DNA of 64,000 nucleotides from Monodelphis domestica (GCF_027887165.1 NC_077227.1:72413271-72477270), one strand, 5' to 3'; shown: positions 1 through 10,179, counted from the stretch's first letter. Numbers and translations are program-made. Notes: generated by a model not told the origin, from the sequence alone.

Positions 1-241
1 GGTATACAGACAAATGCCAAGTAATTTGAAGAAAGAGAAATGGTATGATTTTTTTTACATTTATATTTAATCAGAATTCCATGACTTTATTGGAATACCT
101 CCTGAATCATTGTCCACTCTACTTTATATGACTCCCTTCTTAACCCCAATATGAAACATATAAGACACATGATTTGTATTCTCTGGCAGCATGTTCTATT
201 GTGTGATACAGAAAGCAGTGACATGGTAGAATAACAAAATG

Positions 242-345
242 TAAGCTTCTTGGGAGCAGAGACTATTCTATTTATTGTATTTGTACCCTTCCTGCGTAGT
301 ACACACTAAATGCCTGGCACATAGCAGACACTTATTAAGTTCCTG
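242..345 (+). repeat. L2 LINE 3' end
   Basis: Matches the L2 3' tail pattern: 'aagctt.ttgggagcagagac', a run toward 'tttgtaccc', then 'tgcctggcacatagcagaca' and 'cttattaagtt'. Old and diverged, no coding content. The tail resembles MIR, so a MIR assignment of the last 40 bases is possible. Confidence 0.6.
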
Positions 346-361
346 AGGGTTGATTAATTGA

Positions 362-720
362 GTCAGATTTGGATTCTAGTACCATTTCTGCTACTATCTA
401 ATTATGTGATGTTGCACAAGTCATTGAGTCTTTTTGGACTTCACTTTCTCCATGCATCAAATGAAGGGTTGTCCTAGATTAAGTGTTCTTAACTTTAGGG
501 AGTAAGTGTCAGGAGGTCTGTGAAATTGAATGTAGAAAAATTCACCTTTACTTCAATATAACCGATATCCTTTTAAATCCTATATATTTATTTTATACAT
601 TTTTGAACTTTTTTAGAGGAAGGCCATAGAAGTTATTAGACTGTCAAAGAGGTCCCTGACATTCACAAAAAGGGGGTTAAGAACTCTTGGGCTAAATGAT
701 CTCTCTTCCAGATTTCTAAT
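362..720 (+). repeat. MIR-type SINE, split by a DNA element
   Basis: The MIR order is visible: tRNA-like body, 'tgttgcacaagtcattgagt', 'ttctccatgcatcaaatga', then 'ggttgtcctagatt'. The MIR tail resumes after the 482-688 element with 'aaatgatctctcttccag'. This shows the DNA element landed inside an existing MIR. Confidence 0.6.
482..688. mobile_element. Short non-autonomous DNA transposon with inverted ends
   Basis: The left end 'agtgttcttaact' and the right end 'ggttaagaactct' are inverted repeats matching at 11 of 13 positions. There is no ORF, and the length is about 207 bp. It interrupts a MIR. A related fragment lies at 36195-36302, so this is a dispersed family. The short inverted ends suggest a hAT-like element, but the target duplication is too decayed to confirm. 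Confidence 0.5.
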
Positions 721-855
721 TTAAGAATTCATTTTATGATATGCTGACTTAGCTTTTTGTCCTGCTATCCTCTTCCTTCTTACTACATTAAAAAATACTT
801 GGTACTAATTGATCACATATCGAACACTCTACTGATTTCATTAAAGATTTCATTA

Positions 856-1060
856 AAGACATGATCCCTACCCTCAAGGAACTTACAATATAGTTGAGGA
901 CACAACTCTAATATAAAGAAAAAACAAGTGATGTGAGTTTACCATTAACTCCTACATTGTGTGGTACAAGTTAAGGAAATAGAAGTTCAGAGTTCAATAA
1001 GGATGGGAATAATCAGGAAAGGCTCTTTGGGGGAGGGAGACCTTGAAGAATGGGCAAGGT
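856..1060 (-). repeat. L2 LINE fragment (antisense)
   Basis: 'catgatccctaccctcaagg' followed by 'aacttacaatatag' is the reverse-strand L2 3' region. It decays before the TA run at 1065. Confidence 0.5.
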
Positions 1061-1064
1061 TTGC

Positions 1065-1082
1065 ATATATATATATATATAT
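1065..1082. repeat. (TA)n microsatellite
   Basis: Nine TA units. Small ORFs on both strands crossing it (961-1251, 987-1229) read isoleucine-tyrosine repeats and are artefacts. Confidence 0.9.
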
Positions 1083-1207
1083 AAAGGGTAGCAGAACTTC
1101 TCTGAAAAATGGCATAAAATTGGTGAACTGTCCTGTTTTGCAATTGATAGAATGGTTAATAACTTTGTGCATAGAAAAGGGTATGGCAACATCAGCAAAA
1201 AGATTGG

Positions 1208-1390
1208 GTTGGTCCAGTGGAAAGCACATACATTTTGGGATCAGGTTTTAGATTCAAGTCCTGTCTCCGTTTCTTACTTACCATATGACCTTGGGTATAT
1301 TATTTAACCTCCCTATACCTCAGTTTCTTTGTCAAGTAAGAGGTACTAACTAGATAGCCTCAAAGGTCTTTTCAAGTTTTAGATCTATGG
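1208..1390 (+). repeat. MIR SINE
   Basis: Shows 'tccagtggaaagcacat', 'agattcaagtcctgtctc', 'catatgaccttgggtatat' and 'cctcagtttctttgtca' in MIR order. Confidence 0.75.
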
Positions 1391-1709
1391 GAATGGCTGC
1401 ACTTTCAATAGATTCTAGGTTTCCTAATAAATGCCTTCTTTTGCATTTAAGGAAATTCTAGTGCTATTAGCTTTTCATTCCCTGGAAAATAATCACCTAC
1501 TGAGCCATAAATTCAATTGCAGCAATAAGGGCATTGGTCATCTTCACCCTCATCTTCTGTTAGACTGCAGAAAGTTGAAGATAGTTGACCTGATGACACA
1601 TATTTATGAAGCATATGAAGGTTGATTGGGATGTCCTTTTTCCATTCTCTCAAAAAAGTTTCTAATATTTATTATACATTATTTCCTCTTATAGGCATAT
1701 CTAGAAGGT

Positions 1710-1912
1710 AGTAGTAGATTAGACATTGCCTGGAAGACTTGGGTTTGAATCCCATCTCTAATTCCTCCTATCTAACCATGTAAATATTTGACAGCCCAAA
1801 GGTAACTTAATAGAAGCAGTAGTACTTAAGGGGTTATTGTGAAGCTTAAATCAGATAATGTATGCAAAACATTTTGCCAACTTTAGAGTCCTATATAAAT
1901 CTCAGTTACTTA
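1710..1912 (+). repeat. MIR SINE
   Basis: Contains 'gaagacttgggtttgaatcc', a decayed core, then 'gggttattgtgaagcttaaa' and 'cctatataaatctcagttac', the usual MIR tail. Confidence 0.7.
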
Positions 1913-2109
1913 TATTTTAAATCTTCAGTTTTTCTATATGGAATACTAGGATTTGTCTCTCATTAAAGGAATTTGTGACATCAAGGAGCAAATGGAAGAG
2001 TCTGGGAATTTTCCATTGCCCCAACAGGGCATTCTGCCTACCTGTAAGGACAGCCCTGAAGGTAAACTTAACCTGTTTTAGTTATTTTGGCATAACTGGA
2101 TGGGGGCAG

Positions 2110-2620
2110 GAGGAGTAGAGAGAGAAAAGGATCAATAAGAACTAAATTATCTGTATTTTCTCTCTTCAGAAGCCAACTCCCACCTCCCCACTGTGGAGGC
2201 TGAGTTGGGGCTAATCTGGCTGCCACTATGGAGAGTCTGTTTTCTTCTTTTGTGATGTAGGTAGTATGGGGAGAGATTAGAAAACTTGTGGATGAGATTT
2301 ATTATGTAAATATGAAAAAAATTAAGCAAAGCATAAGAGATTTGTGATTGTATTTATGTATAGTTTTTCCCCTGTTTATGGAAATGCTTGTTTTATTTGG
2401 CTTTGTGAAATTTGGGGGGAAAAAGAAAGTCTGTTTTCTGAATTGTTGGTATTTGAAGATCCTATGATCTGAGCATCATCAGTTTCTATCAGATGCATCC
2501 ACTGAGATCATGAGCCCATCCAGTCCACCCATTCAAGCAGAGTGTGGGAAATCCTGCTGTTTCTGTTTTCTATATCCTCTCTCATCCTCTTGCCCATCCT
2601 TTCTCCTTTCTCTTCCTATC
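2110..2620. other. Unassigned non-coding stretch
   Basis: No gene, RNA or repeat recognised. It becomes pyrimidine-rich toward the CT microsatellite. The 60-codon minus ORF at 2147-2329 has no recognisable domain. Confidence 0.4.
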
Positions 2621-2622
2621 AC

Positions 2623-2624
<2 letters not shown>

Positions 2625-2686
<62 letters not shown>

Positions 2687-2782
2687 GTCTCTCTGTCTCT
2701 CTCTGTCTGTCTGTCTCTGTCTCTGTCTCTCTCTGCTCTGTCTCTGTCTCTCTCTCTCTATCTCTTTTTCTCTCTCTCTCTC
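2625..2782. repeat. (CT)n / (CTCTGT)n microsatellite
   Basis: About 70 bases of pure CT grade into CTCTGT and CTGT units, then CT again. Five overlapping ORFs of 84-103 codons across it are translations of the repeat (Ser-Leu or Arg-Glu runs), not proteins. Confidence 0.95.
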
Positions 2783-2839
2783 TGCCAGAAAACTAGATAT
2801 CTGAAACCTAGAGCCCATTAATGTGGACCCTTCTCTCTT

Positions 2840-3105
2840 CCAACAATAAAAATAATGACTGATGTTTATTCTGAACTTCACATATTATCTCAGTTAATAC
2901 TTTCAAAATCCCAAGCAAATTGGTATTGTGACTATTACACCATTATCTCTATTTTTATAGATGAAGCAGCTGAGACTCAAAAATGTTAAGTGAGTCATCT
3001 GATGTCACACAGATAGTGAATAGCACAGGCAGAATCTGAACCCAGGACCTCCAATTCCAAAGCTAGTATACTTTCTGCTATATCACTCTACCTCCCTAAT
3101 TCCAT
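2840..3105 (-). repeat. MIR-family SINE (antisense)
   Basis: Reverse-strand MIR: 'tttttatagatgaagcagct', 'gagactcaaaaatgttaagt', 'gatgtcacacagatagtgaa', 'atctgaacccaggacctcc'. Confidence 0.75.
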
Positions 3106-3109
3106 AAAC

Positions 3110-3225
3110 ATTTGGGGTATATGCTGTACAGTGCACCATGTTAGGCATCAAGGGAGGAAAAATGTCAAATAAGATATGGCTCCTATCCACAAGAGGTTTA
3201 CATCCTTGTTATTGAATCCAGCATG
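3110..3225 (-). repeat. L2 LINE fragment (antisense)
   Basis: 'gtacagtgcaccatgttagg' followed by 'ggctcctatccacaagaggt' fits the reverse-strand L2 3' end. Confidence 0.5.
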
Positions 3226-3589
3226 TGCACAAATACCTATAAAACAAAATAAAACCAAAAAATTCTATTTATGTCAGGAACAACTAATAAAAAACTGAAA
3301 AGGGGATAAAGTTAGGTGCTTTACTAGATCACTGTTAGTAAAGAACAAGTTAAACAGTGTCACAAGGAGCCTGAACATGGACAATCCAATTAGTATACAG
3401 AAGCTTTCTTTGTTAGTAGTAGCTACAAATAATACCCTAGGAAGTGTCAACTAGCAGCCTGGGGCAGCTGCATGGCATATTTTAAAAGCCAGGTCATAAG
3501 TTCAGCATCACTGGTGACTGTCAACCCCTCTAAATTGTTTCTGTACATACCAAAGTAATTATAGTATCACTGGCATGCATTTCATGGAA

Positions 3590-4022
3590 GACAGGTTGAG
3601 ATGGGGCTAAAGAATCAGCTTAATTTTACAAGTGGACCAGAAACTAGTTAATGAAGGATGAGAATAGGGAGGCCTTGAAGAAATGGAGGTGGCAATAAGT
3701 GACAAAGGGCAGATTCATGGGAAATAAGTGAGTAAGAAGGGTAGAAGGATAAAAGGATTTGGTCAAAGATAAGAATTCCAGAATTCAAAACCATGGAAGC
3801 ATAGTCGATTTAAACTGATGGTATAGTCTAGGATTTGATCAAGCATGTGCTAGCTAAATTAGAGACTAAAGTCATTGGAACTAAGTCAGTAGAGGAATCA
3901 TAAAGCCAGATGAATGAGAGGATTATCACTATAGATGTTGGAATCTTAAGGATAAGAGCAGGTGATGGAGTAGAGAAAAATCATGCAAGCCAGATATGGA
4001 ATATCTTGAGGAAGTGGAACAG
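3590..4022 (-). repeat. Degraded L2-like tract (antisense)
   Basis: Purine-rich sequence with the phrasing of reverse-strand L2 ('gaggccttgaagaaatgg', 'gataaaaggatttggtcaaa'). No intact ORF. Assignment rests on style and on better-preserved L2 elsewhere in the window. The 3225-3590 stretch before it is unassigned. Confidence 0.35.
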
Positions 4023-4180
4023 TCATAGCATCATAAAGTCTAGAATAGGAAGAGACCTTAGAGAATGGTTTCTATTCCTCTCATTTTACAGATGAGAAAA
4101 TAGACTCCCAGAGAAAATAAAGTGACAATGGAGCCAAAATTTGAATCTATATTCTTTGACCCTAATTGCTTTTGCTTTCA
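4023..4180 (-). repeat. MIR-family SINE (antisense)
   Basis: 'agagaccttagagaatgg', 'cattttacagatgagaaaat' and 'agagaaaataaagtgacaat' are the reverse MIR body. It ends at an A/GA run (4180-4206). Confidence 0.6.
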
Positions 4181-4224
4181 AAAAAAAAAAAAGAGAGAGA
4201 GAGAGCTATCCTGTGCATCAATCC

Positions 4225-4400
4225 ACCATTCTCATGATTCCCTATATCTGAACTCCCTTCCCTCTTCATCACTACTCCATATGTGTTCTCTCTCATTAGA
4301 ATATAAACTCTTTGAGAGCAGGAATTATTTCACCTTTATATTTTAATTTATTGTACTTAGCATTAGAATCTGGCACATATCATACTACTTTTAGGGGTTT
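4225..4400 (+). repeat. L2 LINE 3' end
   Basis: 'cattagaatataaactcttt', 'gagagcaggaattatttcac' and 'gaatctggcacatatca' are the L2 terminal pattern. Confidence 0.65.
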
Positions 4401-4440
4401 GGGTAGCTAGATATATGTAATCACAGAAATAAAAAAAACA

Positions 4441-4490
4441 ACTCTCTCTCTCTTTCTCTCTCTCTCACCTCTCCCCTTGCTCTGTCTCCT
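4441..4490. repeat. CT-rich low-complexity run
   Basis: CT dinucleotides with interruptions. The following 4490-5165 is AT-rich, contains a short (AAAC)n at about 4755-4771 and otherwise shows nothing recognisable. Confidence 0.8.
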
Positions 4491-5179
4491 TTCTTCTTCA
4501 TGATGCTATTTACTTTGACTACTTTGATGTGTGAATGGATAAGATCTATGCACTAGGATCATGAGTATCAAAACACTCTACTTTTTACTTATTTTTACTT
4601 CTAGCTCTTTCTTACTCTGGTCCTCCTTGAAACTAACCTTCATTTTTCATCATTCCTTACCCTGTCTCTATAAAAGAGAAAAATAGACAACTTTTTCCCC
4701 TGCCCCCAAAAATGCATATTCCCTATCAAAAGATTGTGTAGGTTTTGTGCTTAACAAACAAACAAACAAACAACTATCTCTTGTTGTAAGCAATGCATAT
4801 GGGTGGAGGATGGTATAAGTGGTGATATGTATATACATATAAGAGAGAATTGATTTTGACAGATGGTAACCCAACAATGGTTTGAACATGGGTGTGAGCT
4901 TGGTTACTATATATGCTTGTTAAGACAGACTTGTTTCCTCGTAGACACAAAGATAGACAGTTTTGTATAAATCATCGAATTTGTCTTGAAATGTGGCTGA
5001 GATACCAATGACTTGTGACCTCACCAGAAAAGGAGTCACAATAAGGTGGCTTATTGTTAAATTAAATATCCAGTACTGAAGTCATCTTTATTTTTCTACA
5101 TGGGAAAGGAAAGGGAGGTTTTTGGTTATTATTATTGTGTTTTTTTTTTTCATTAAACAGAAAGTAATAGCAATGGGAC

Positions 5180-5270
5180 AAAGTGGGATAGGGATCAGGA
5201 AACCCAATGGGTTCTATTACAAGCTAGATGAGCTTTGTGCTGTTAGATAGATCATTTAACATCTCTGAGG
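5180..5270 (+). repeat. MIR SINE fragment
   Basis: 'gggatcaggaaacccaatgg', 'tgtgctgttagatagatcat' and 'ttaacatctctgagg' follow MIR order. The copy stops where a second MIR begins, giving two head-to-tail copies. Confidence 0.55.
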
Positions 5271-5274
5271 AAGA

Positions 5275-5527
5275 TAGTATTGTGTAGTGTATAGAATGTT
5301 GCATTTGGCATTGGTAAGATTTTGTTGAACTCTTGCTAATAAGCCAGCATAAGTTATGTGACTCTCAGTAAGTCACATACATTTTTTTGTGCCTCAGTGT
5401 TCATCTAAAAAAATGGTGATATTGATAACTATTATCTGCTTCATGGTATTGTTGTGAGGTTTGAAGGAAATAATGTATTAAAGCACTTTACGCGTTTTAA
5501 GCACTCTATAAATGTCCTTTGTTATAT
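5275..5527 (+). repeat. MIR SINE
   Basis: Near full length: 'gtgtatagaatgttgcattt', 'tatgtgactctcagtaagtc', 'ttgttgtgaggtttgaagg', 'agcactctataaatgtcctt'. Confidence 0.7.
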
Positions 5528-5624
5528 TAGTGAGAATTTTGGATGAGTCAATCCTTTGCAACTCTGGCATATATATTTAGATTAAAGTTGATTTTAAAGT
5601 GATTTAAACTGTTACCTAACTCAT

Positions 5625-5730
5625 GGAGTACTTGACTTGGAATCAGGGAGAATTGTATTCAAATCCACCTTTGAAACATACTAACAGTGTGAATCATAGG
5701 CAATTCTTTTAATTTCTCTGAACCATCAAG
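5625..5730 (+). repeat. MIR SINE fragment
   Basis: 'gacttggaatcagggagaat', 'attcaaatccacctttgaaa', 'gtgtgaatcataggcaattc'. Confidence 0.55.
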
Positions 5731-5799
5731 TAATGTTCTATGACTTCTCTACTGTTATACCACCTAAGTTATATTACGTAGTACATATATATTTGTATG

Positions 5800-5900
5800 C
5801 ATATCAGTTTCTCCCAGGAGAATGTAAGTTCCTTCAAGGCAGGAACTATTTTGCTTTTGTTCTTGTATTCCCAGCACCTTGCAAATTCAACATGCTTAGT
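5800..5900 (+). repeat. L2 LINE 3' end
   Basis: 'gagaatgtaagttccttcaa', 'ggcaggaactattttgcttt', 'gtattcccagcacc' is the L2 tail phrase. Confidence 0.65.
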
Positions 5901-5902
5901 CA

Positions 5903-6092
5903 TAGGAACATAGATTTTTAGCTAGAAAAGACCTTATCTAGCCCAATCCCCTTTTTTCATAGATGTGGAAACAGAAAGTAAATGACTTCTCCAGGGTCAC
6001 ACAGCTAATTAGTATTAGAGGTGAGATTTGAATTTAGTTCTTCTTAATCCCAAGTCAATTATTCTATACACTATACCAGGCTATTAATGTAA
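5903..6092 (-). repeat. MIR-family SINE (antisense)
   Basis: 'gctagaaaagaccttatct', 'tctccagggtcacacagcta', 'gaggtgagatttgaatttag' and 'actataccaggctatt' are reverse MIR modules. Confidence 0.65.
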
Positions 6093-6129
6093 ACAGACAT
6101 TTATATATTATTTAACAAATCTGAGAAGT

Positions 6130-6352
6130 GTTTTACAGACTGGATTTGTTTTTGTTGTTGAGTGGTTTCAGTCATGTCAGACTCTTTGTGACCCCATTTT
6201 GGGTTTTCTTGGCAAAGATACTGTAGTGGTTTGCCATTTCCTTCTCCAGCTCATTTTACAAATGAGGAAACTGAGACAAAGGGGATTAAGTGACTTCCCC
6301 AGGGTCACTCAGCTAGTGTTCTGAGCACAGTGCATCACCTAGTTGCCACAGA
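6130..6352 (+). mobile_element. RTE/BovB-headed marsupial SINE
   Basis: The head 'gttgttgagtggtttcagtc' plus 'atgtcagactctttgtgacc' resembles the start of a BovB/RTE LINE. The body 'ttttcttggcaaagatactg' with 'ggtttgccatttccttctcc' and the CORE-like tail ('gaggaaactgagacaaagg', 'cacctagttgccac') are the marsupial RTE-derived SINE layout. Further copies are at 16027 (-), 20932 (+) and 52425 (-). Confidence 0.75.
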
Positions 6353-6354
6353 GA

Positions 6355-6565
6355 TTAATGGCATGTAGATTATACTTTACCAAATACCATTATACATCAT
6401 CTCATTTGTGATTAGGTTAGGCAGTACAAATATTCTTATTCCATTTTTGCAGGTGAGATACTAGACCTGCAGTGACTTGCCCAAGGTCATACACATATAG
6501 CTAGTAAATGGAAGAACTAGGAATAAAACCCAAGTTCCCTGAATCCTAAAGCTGCTGTTCTTTAC
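6355..6565 (-). repeat. MIR-family SINE (antisense)
   Basis: 'tgcaggtgagatactagacc', 'agtgacttgcccaaggtcat', 'aataaaacccaagttccct' in reverse MIR order. 6565-7000 beyond it is unassigned. Confidence 0.6.
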
Positions 6566-6999
6566 ACTGCACTCCACAAACAAAAATAATGTGGGAGGGA
6601 GGGAGGTGATTCCTAGGTAGACTTGGTCTGCAAGAAGTCTACAATTCAAGTTGGATATAGGGGTTTACAAATACGCATTGCTGTAGAGTGAGGAAACAGA
6701 AATATAATACCCAGGTTCTTTTTCAACTTCATAGTTTTGCCAGCTTCTTTAAGCATGGTATTTTGGGTGGAAAGTTCTTCCATTTACTAGTTTCTTCCTT
6801 TATAGACATTCATTAACTACCTAGCTGATCTGGAGGTTGTGAAGAAAGGATGTGTTTTGTTCTAAAAAAGAAAATAAATTTGGATGCTAGAAGGATCTAC
6901 GGTTTTGTGATCACGGAGGTTCTCCCTCCTCTCAGATCTCAACTTGGGCGTGCTAGCGTTGAAGATTAAAAAACAAACAAAGAAACAAAAACTTGAAGA

Positions 7000-7190
7000 G
7001 AACTCATCGAACATAGAGACCTTCTCAGCAGTTTACTGAGGAGGAAGCTGATACTGGAGAAGGTTAAGAAATTTCTCCAAATTCACCCAAGTAGTGTGAT
7101 AATCCTAGGAATTTGCCTGAGACACCTTGAGGTTGGGGGACATGCTCAGGATCAGAAGCGGAATTTGAACCATCTTTCTGACAGCAAATT
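7000..7190 (-). repeat. MIR-family SINE (antisense)
   Basis: 'tttactgaggaggaagctga', 'aaatttctccaaattcaccc' and 'agaagcggaatttgaaccat' identify a diverged reverse MIR directly upstream of the CpG island. Confidence 0.5.
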
Positions 7191-7271
7191 ATTCATTATA
7201 TCTTTTTTTCTTAATGCTAGTTGTCAATATCAGGGTTCTAAATGCACAAGGACAATTTACAAAAGCACAGT

Positions 7272-7529
7272 CCCCGCCCCCGTCGGACTCAGCTCTAGCC
7301 ACGCCCCTCATTCATACTTCCAGTTTTGTCCTGCCTCCTATTCAGGTTCCTCTTTTCTCCTAGGTTTCTGTGCTCTGGTCAGCCAGTTCAGCCCTATACG
7401 CACTTCGCTCGGGTTCCTAACGACCCCGCCCCCAGGTTCTGGAACGCCCCGCCCCTGGGGAGGAGGAGGAAGCGGGCAAGGGGCGGGGCTCTGCGGGATG
7501 ACGTGGCGACGTGCGCAGTGACGGCTGGC
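7272..7529 (+). promoter_or_regulatory. TATA-less GC-box promoter with CRE-like site
   Basis: GC/GT boxes (Sp/KLF-type) at 7272-7281 (CCCCGCCCCC), about 7298-7308 (GCCACGCCCCT), about 7424-7434, about 7445-7456 and 7480-7490 (GGGGCGGGGCT). A CRE/ATF-like TGACGTGG sits at 7499-7506, followed by GACGTGCGCAG (7508-7518), which resembles an NRF1 half-site. No TATA box. This arrangement is typical of housekeeping promoters. Direction is inferred from the downstream donor. A divergent transcript is not excluded. Confidence 0.7.
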
Positions 7530-7712
7530 GCTCTTGTACCTCAGCCGAGCGGCGGAGGCAGGAGGACGCGGCCCGGATCCCGGACGAGCTCGGTGGACCG
7601 GCTAGCCAGCGGCTTGGGTTCGGACGCCTGTCCTGTCCTCTTCCTCTCCCGGCCGCCCCCAGGGTGTCTCCAAGGGGCCTTCCTCCCTTCCATACTCGCT
7701 TAATTTCCCCGG
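7530..7712 (+). other. Probable first exon (5' leader) of an unidentified gene
   Basis: A GC-rich leader lies just downstream of the promoter boxes and ends at GG|GTGAGTGC, a near-perfect donor with the GT at 7713-7714. No ATG occurs between about 7503 and 7712, so the exon would be entirely untranslated and the start codon would lie in a later exon. The 5' end is an estimate, since initiation in such promoters is dispersed. I do not recognise the leader as any particular gene. The next plausible + strand exon in the window is 59306-59393. Confidence 0.55.
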
Positions 7713-8330
7713 GTGAGTGCAGCGTCGAGCACAGAGCCGGGCCCGGAGCCCGGGGGCGGCTCCTCTGGCTGTAGCCGCTGTGTTTATGTTATTGTGCCGC
7801 CGCTGCCGCCGCGGGGACCCCCTTTGGAGGAAGAAGGTGTGGGGGAGGCGAGGGGTAGAGGCTGGCGCCCCCGCTCGGGGGGGGAAGGGGGCTCGCCCGG
7901 GGACTGGGGGAGGATGCCGGAGGATCTGGAGAACAATAGCGGGGTGAAGGGGGCCAGGAGGGGGAGGGGGCGGGGAGGAGGACCCGAGGGGGAGGGGACG
8001 GGGCTGGGGGCTCGGGAATGGGATAGATGAGTCGCTGTTGCCGCCCTACCATCAACGCCCCTTTCATCCCCGGGACCGCCGGAGCCTGAGAGCTAGGTGT
8101 GTATCTACCTTCCTCCCTCCTTCCCTACCTGCCCCCTCCCATCTCCCCCCTGCGGCGGGCGGCCCCTGACCGCTGGTGTGTGCCTTATGTGCTTTCCATA
8201 CTTCCATATTGTATTTCCAGACGACTCGGGGTGGGGGAGAAGTTCTCCTAGACTTTGGGGGGAGGGGGGAGATCCGTGTAGTCCTTGAAGGCCGGGACCG
8301 GCTAAAGAGGCAGGCTGTGAGCACCTCGTA

Positions 8331-8590
8331 GATGCCGGGTATATAAAAGAGAATGGGACCTTTTTCCTTCCTCTACTATTTGTGGTGGCTGAGTTGATGC
8401 CCTAGGGCATCTTGTGTTCGTGAGAGTGTGTATTTTTGTTTGCTTTTTGCATTTTGTGGAGCTTTGTTTATGACAGCAATGTAATGGACAGATGCATCAG
8501 TTATATACAGATGCCTCAGTGCAAAAAAAAATGGTGAGGATTCCTCTGCTGGTGAATAGCAAAAGGAAATATCAGTTGGACAGTTTTGGC
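8331..8590. other. Start of the putative first intron
   Basis: Composition returns to AT-rich bulk with no recognisable exon or repeat. Short ORFs on both strands (8376-8684 minus, 8492-8674 plus) overlap each other and show no domain. Confidence 0.4.
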
Positions 8591-8730
8591 TTGTGGTGTT
8601 CTTATGAGACTTTAAAAATCTTAAGACAGGGACTACCTTTATCCTTTCTTTATATCCTGAGCGATTATAGTTAGTCCCTGGCACATAGTGGGCACTTAAA
8701 TAAATATTTCTTGATCCACTTGACTGGATG
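8590..8730 (+). repeat. L2 LINE 3' end
   Basis: 'cttaagacagggactacctt', 'agtccctggcacatagtg' and 'ggcacttaaataaatatttc' are diagnostic L2 tail phrases. Confidence 0.7.
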
Positions 8731-8999
8731 AGGCACTGTTTGTGCTACAACTGGAGTTCTGGTAGATTAGTAACAGCATATTTTCTTTTGTTTTTGTCCT
8801 TGTATCCCATCAGGTATTTTCTGTGAATTTAATAACATTCATCACCATCATATTAATAACAATAAGCCCAATTCATAGTTGGGGATAGGTACTGGACTAG
8901 TGATTGCATTCATATAGAGAACTCCCAGGTAAGGAAATTCCCTCTGAGTACAGGTTGGCACCTTCTCTGCAATTGACTGTTTTCGATCCTTGGATTACT

Positions 9000-9096
9000 G
9001 AGATTTTGACTTGCCCAGGGTCAGAGGGCAGTATATGTCAGAGAAGAGACTTGAACCAGTATTCCAAGGCCAGCTCTATCAATTATGCTACATAAG
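9000..9096 (-). repeat. MIR-family SINE fragment (antisense)
   Basis: 'gacttgcccagggtcagagg' and 'agacttgaaccagtattcca'. Confidence 0.55.
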
Positions 9097-9335
9097 GTAA
9101 AGTTAAAAACAAAAACCTTTGCACTAAGTGCAATTAATTTTATTCTGAGCTCACTGTAGTATCTTTTGTTCATGTGGTTCCTTGGTAGATTCAGTAGCCA
9201 TTCCACACTATGTAGGAGCTAGAAGTTGAAGATAAAATGAAGTAGTTTAATTTGGTATATGAATGATGCTTTGAATATAAGTCACATCCCTGATTTATTC
9301 TTAAATAAAGTGATAGAATAACTTAATGTTTAAGA

Positions 9336-9425
9336 TCCTCAGCTCCCTCATTTGCAAAATGAAAGGGTTGAACTAGATTCTCCCTATGATTCCTTTTACC
9401 ATTAGTATTCTATGATTTCATGATA
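9336..9425 (+). repeat. MIR SINE fragment
   Basis: 'ctccctcatttgcaaaatga', 'aagggttgaactagattctc' match the MIR 3' half. Confidence 0.55.
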
Positions 9426-9429
9426 GATG

Positions 9430-9843
9430 CTTTTGTTCTTTTTTTTTAATTTGAAAGTTTAAATGTTCTAGTATATAAAAAAATTAAATGTTTAAATATG
9501 AACTAAAAATTCAGTTTTTAAAATTGCTATACATTTTTATAAGTCATGGTATAGTTGCCAACAACTTGAAATGACGAAGTGACCTTATGCCTGTTGCCTA
9601 TCACAAGGGAAGGTGAATCTTTAATAACTTTGCTGGCATTGCTATTACTTCAGTAAATAGACCATCATTAGAAGAATTTTATCATCCTGAAATAAAAAAT
9701 GTTTGAGCATAGTAAATAGTTGTCTGAATACTTGTTTTATAAAAGGTACACATTTAAATTAGTAAGTCTAAAGTCATTAAGGCACCAATGTATACTTACA
9801 ATTTGCTTTGCTATAAAAATTAGAGGGAGCATATGCTACTGAA
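9430..9843. other. Unassigned AT-rich intronic stretch
   Basis: No exon or repeat recognised. Confidence 0.4.
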
Positions 9844-9853
9844 ACTGCAAAAA

Positions 9854-10091
9854 GGGGGGCAACTGGGTAGCTCAGTGGATTGAGAGCCAGGATTAGAGAT
9901 GGGAGGTCCTAGGTTCAAATGTAGCCTCAGACACTTCCTAGCTGTGGGATCCTGGAGCAAGTCACTTAACTCCCATCATATAGCAAATCACTTAATCCCC
10001 ATTGCCTAGCCCTTACCACTCTTCTGCCTTGGAACCAATACACAGTATTAATTTCAAGATGGAAGGTAAGGTTTAAAAAAAGGGGGGGGGG
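9854..10091 (+). mobile_element. WSINE1-like marsupial SINE
   Basis: Starts GGGCAACTGGGTAGCTCAG (tRNA-like A box), continues 'tggattgagagccagg' and 'ggttcaaat' (B box), and ends 'gatggaaggtaag' plus an A/G run. Flanked by an 8-base duplication ACTGCAA(A/G) at 9844-9851 and 10093-10100, as expected of L1-mediated insertion. Confidence 0.9.
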
Positions 10092-10179
10092 GACTGCAAG
10101 TAGTTAAATTTTATATCTTTGCTTCTCTGTATCATTTTTCATTTTATAATTCTCTTCTTCCTCCTCTCATTTACATTCA

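Larger units (their letters stand above)
7265..8330. promoter_or_regulatory. CpG island
   Basis: The base composition changes abruptly here: GC-rich and CpG-dense (clusters at 7270-7310, 7400-7640, 7730-8050) in a window otherwise AT-rich and CpG-poor. This is the hallmark of a germline-unmethylated vertebrate promoter. Several ORFs cross it on both strands (for example 7326-7703, 7713-8030, 7789-8067). They have no recognisable domains, are Pro/Arg/Gly/Ser-rich as expected of random GC-rich sequence, and overlap each other, so none is called. Confidence 0.9.

Noticed and set aside
2510..2881. Overlapping ORFs of 84-103 codons on both strands
   Set aside because: They translate a CT/CTGT microsatellite into Ser-Leu or Arg-Glu runs.
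7096..8324. Cluster of ORFs of 63-141 codons on both strands
   Set aside because: They cross the CpG island, where stop codons are rare by composition. No domain, several lack an ATG start, and they conflict with each other and with the splice donor at 7712.
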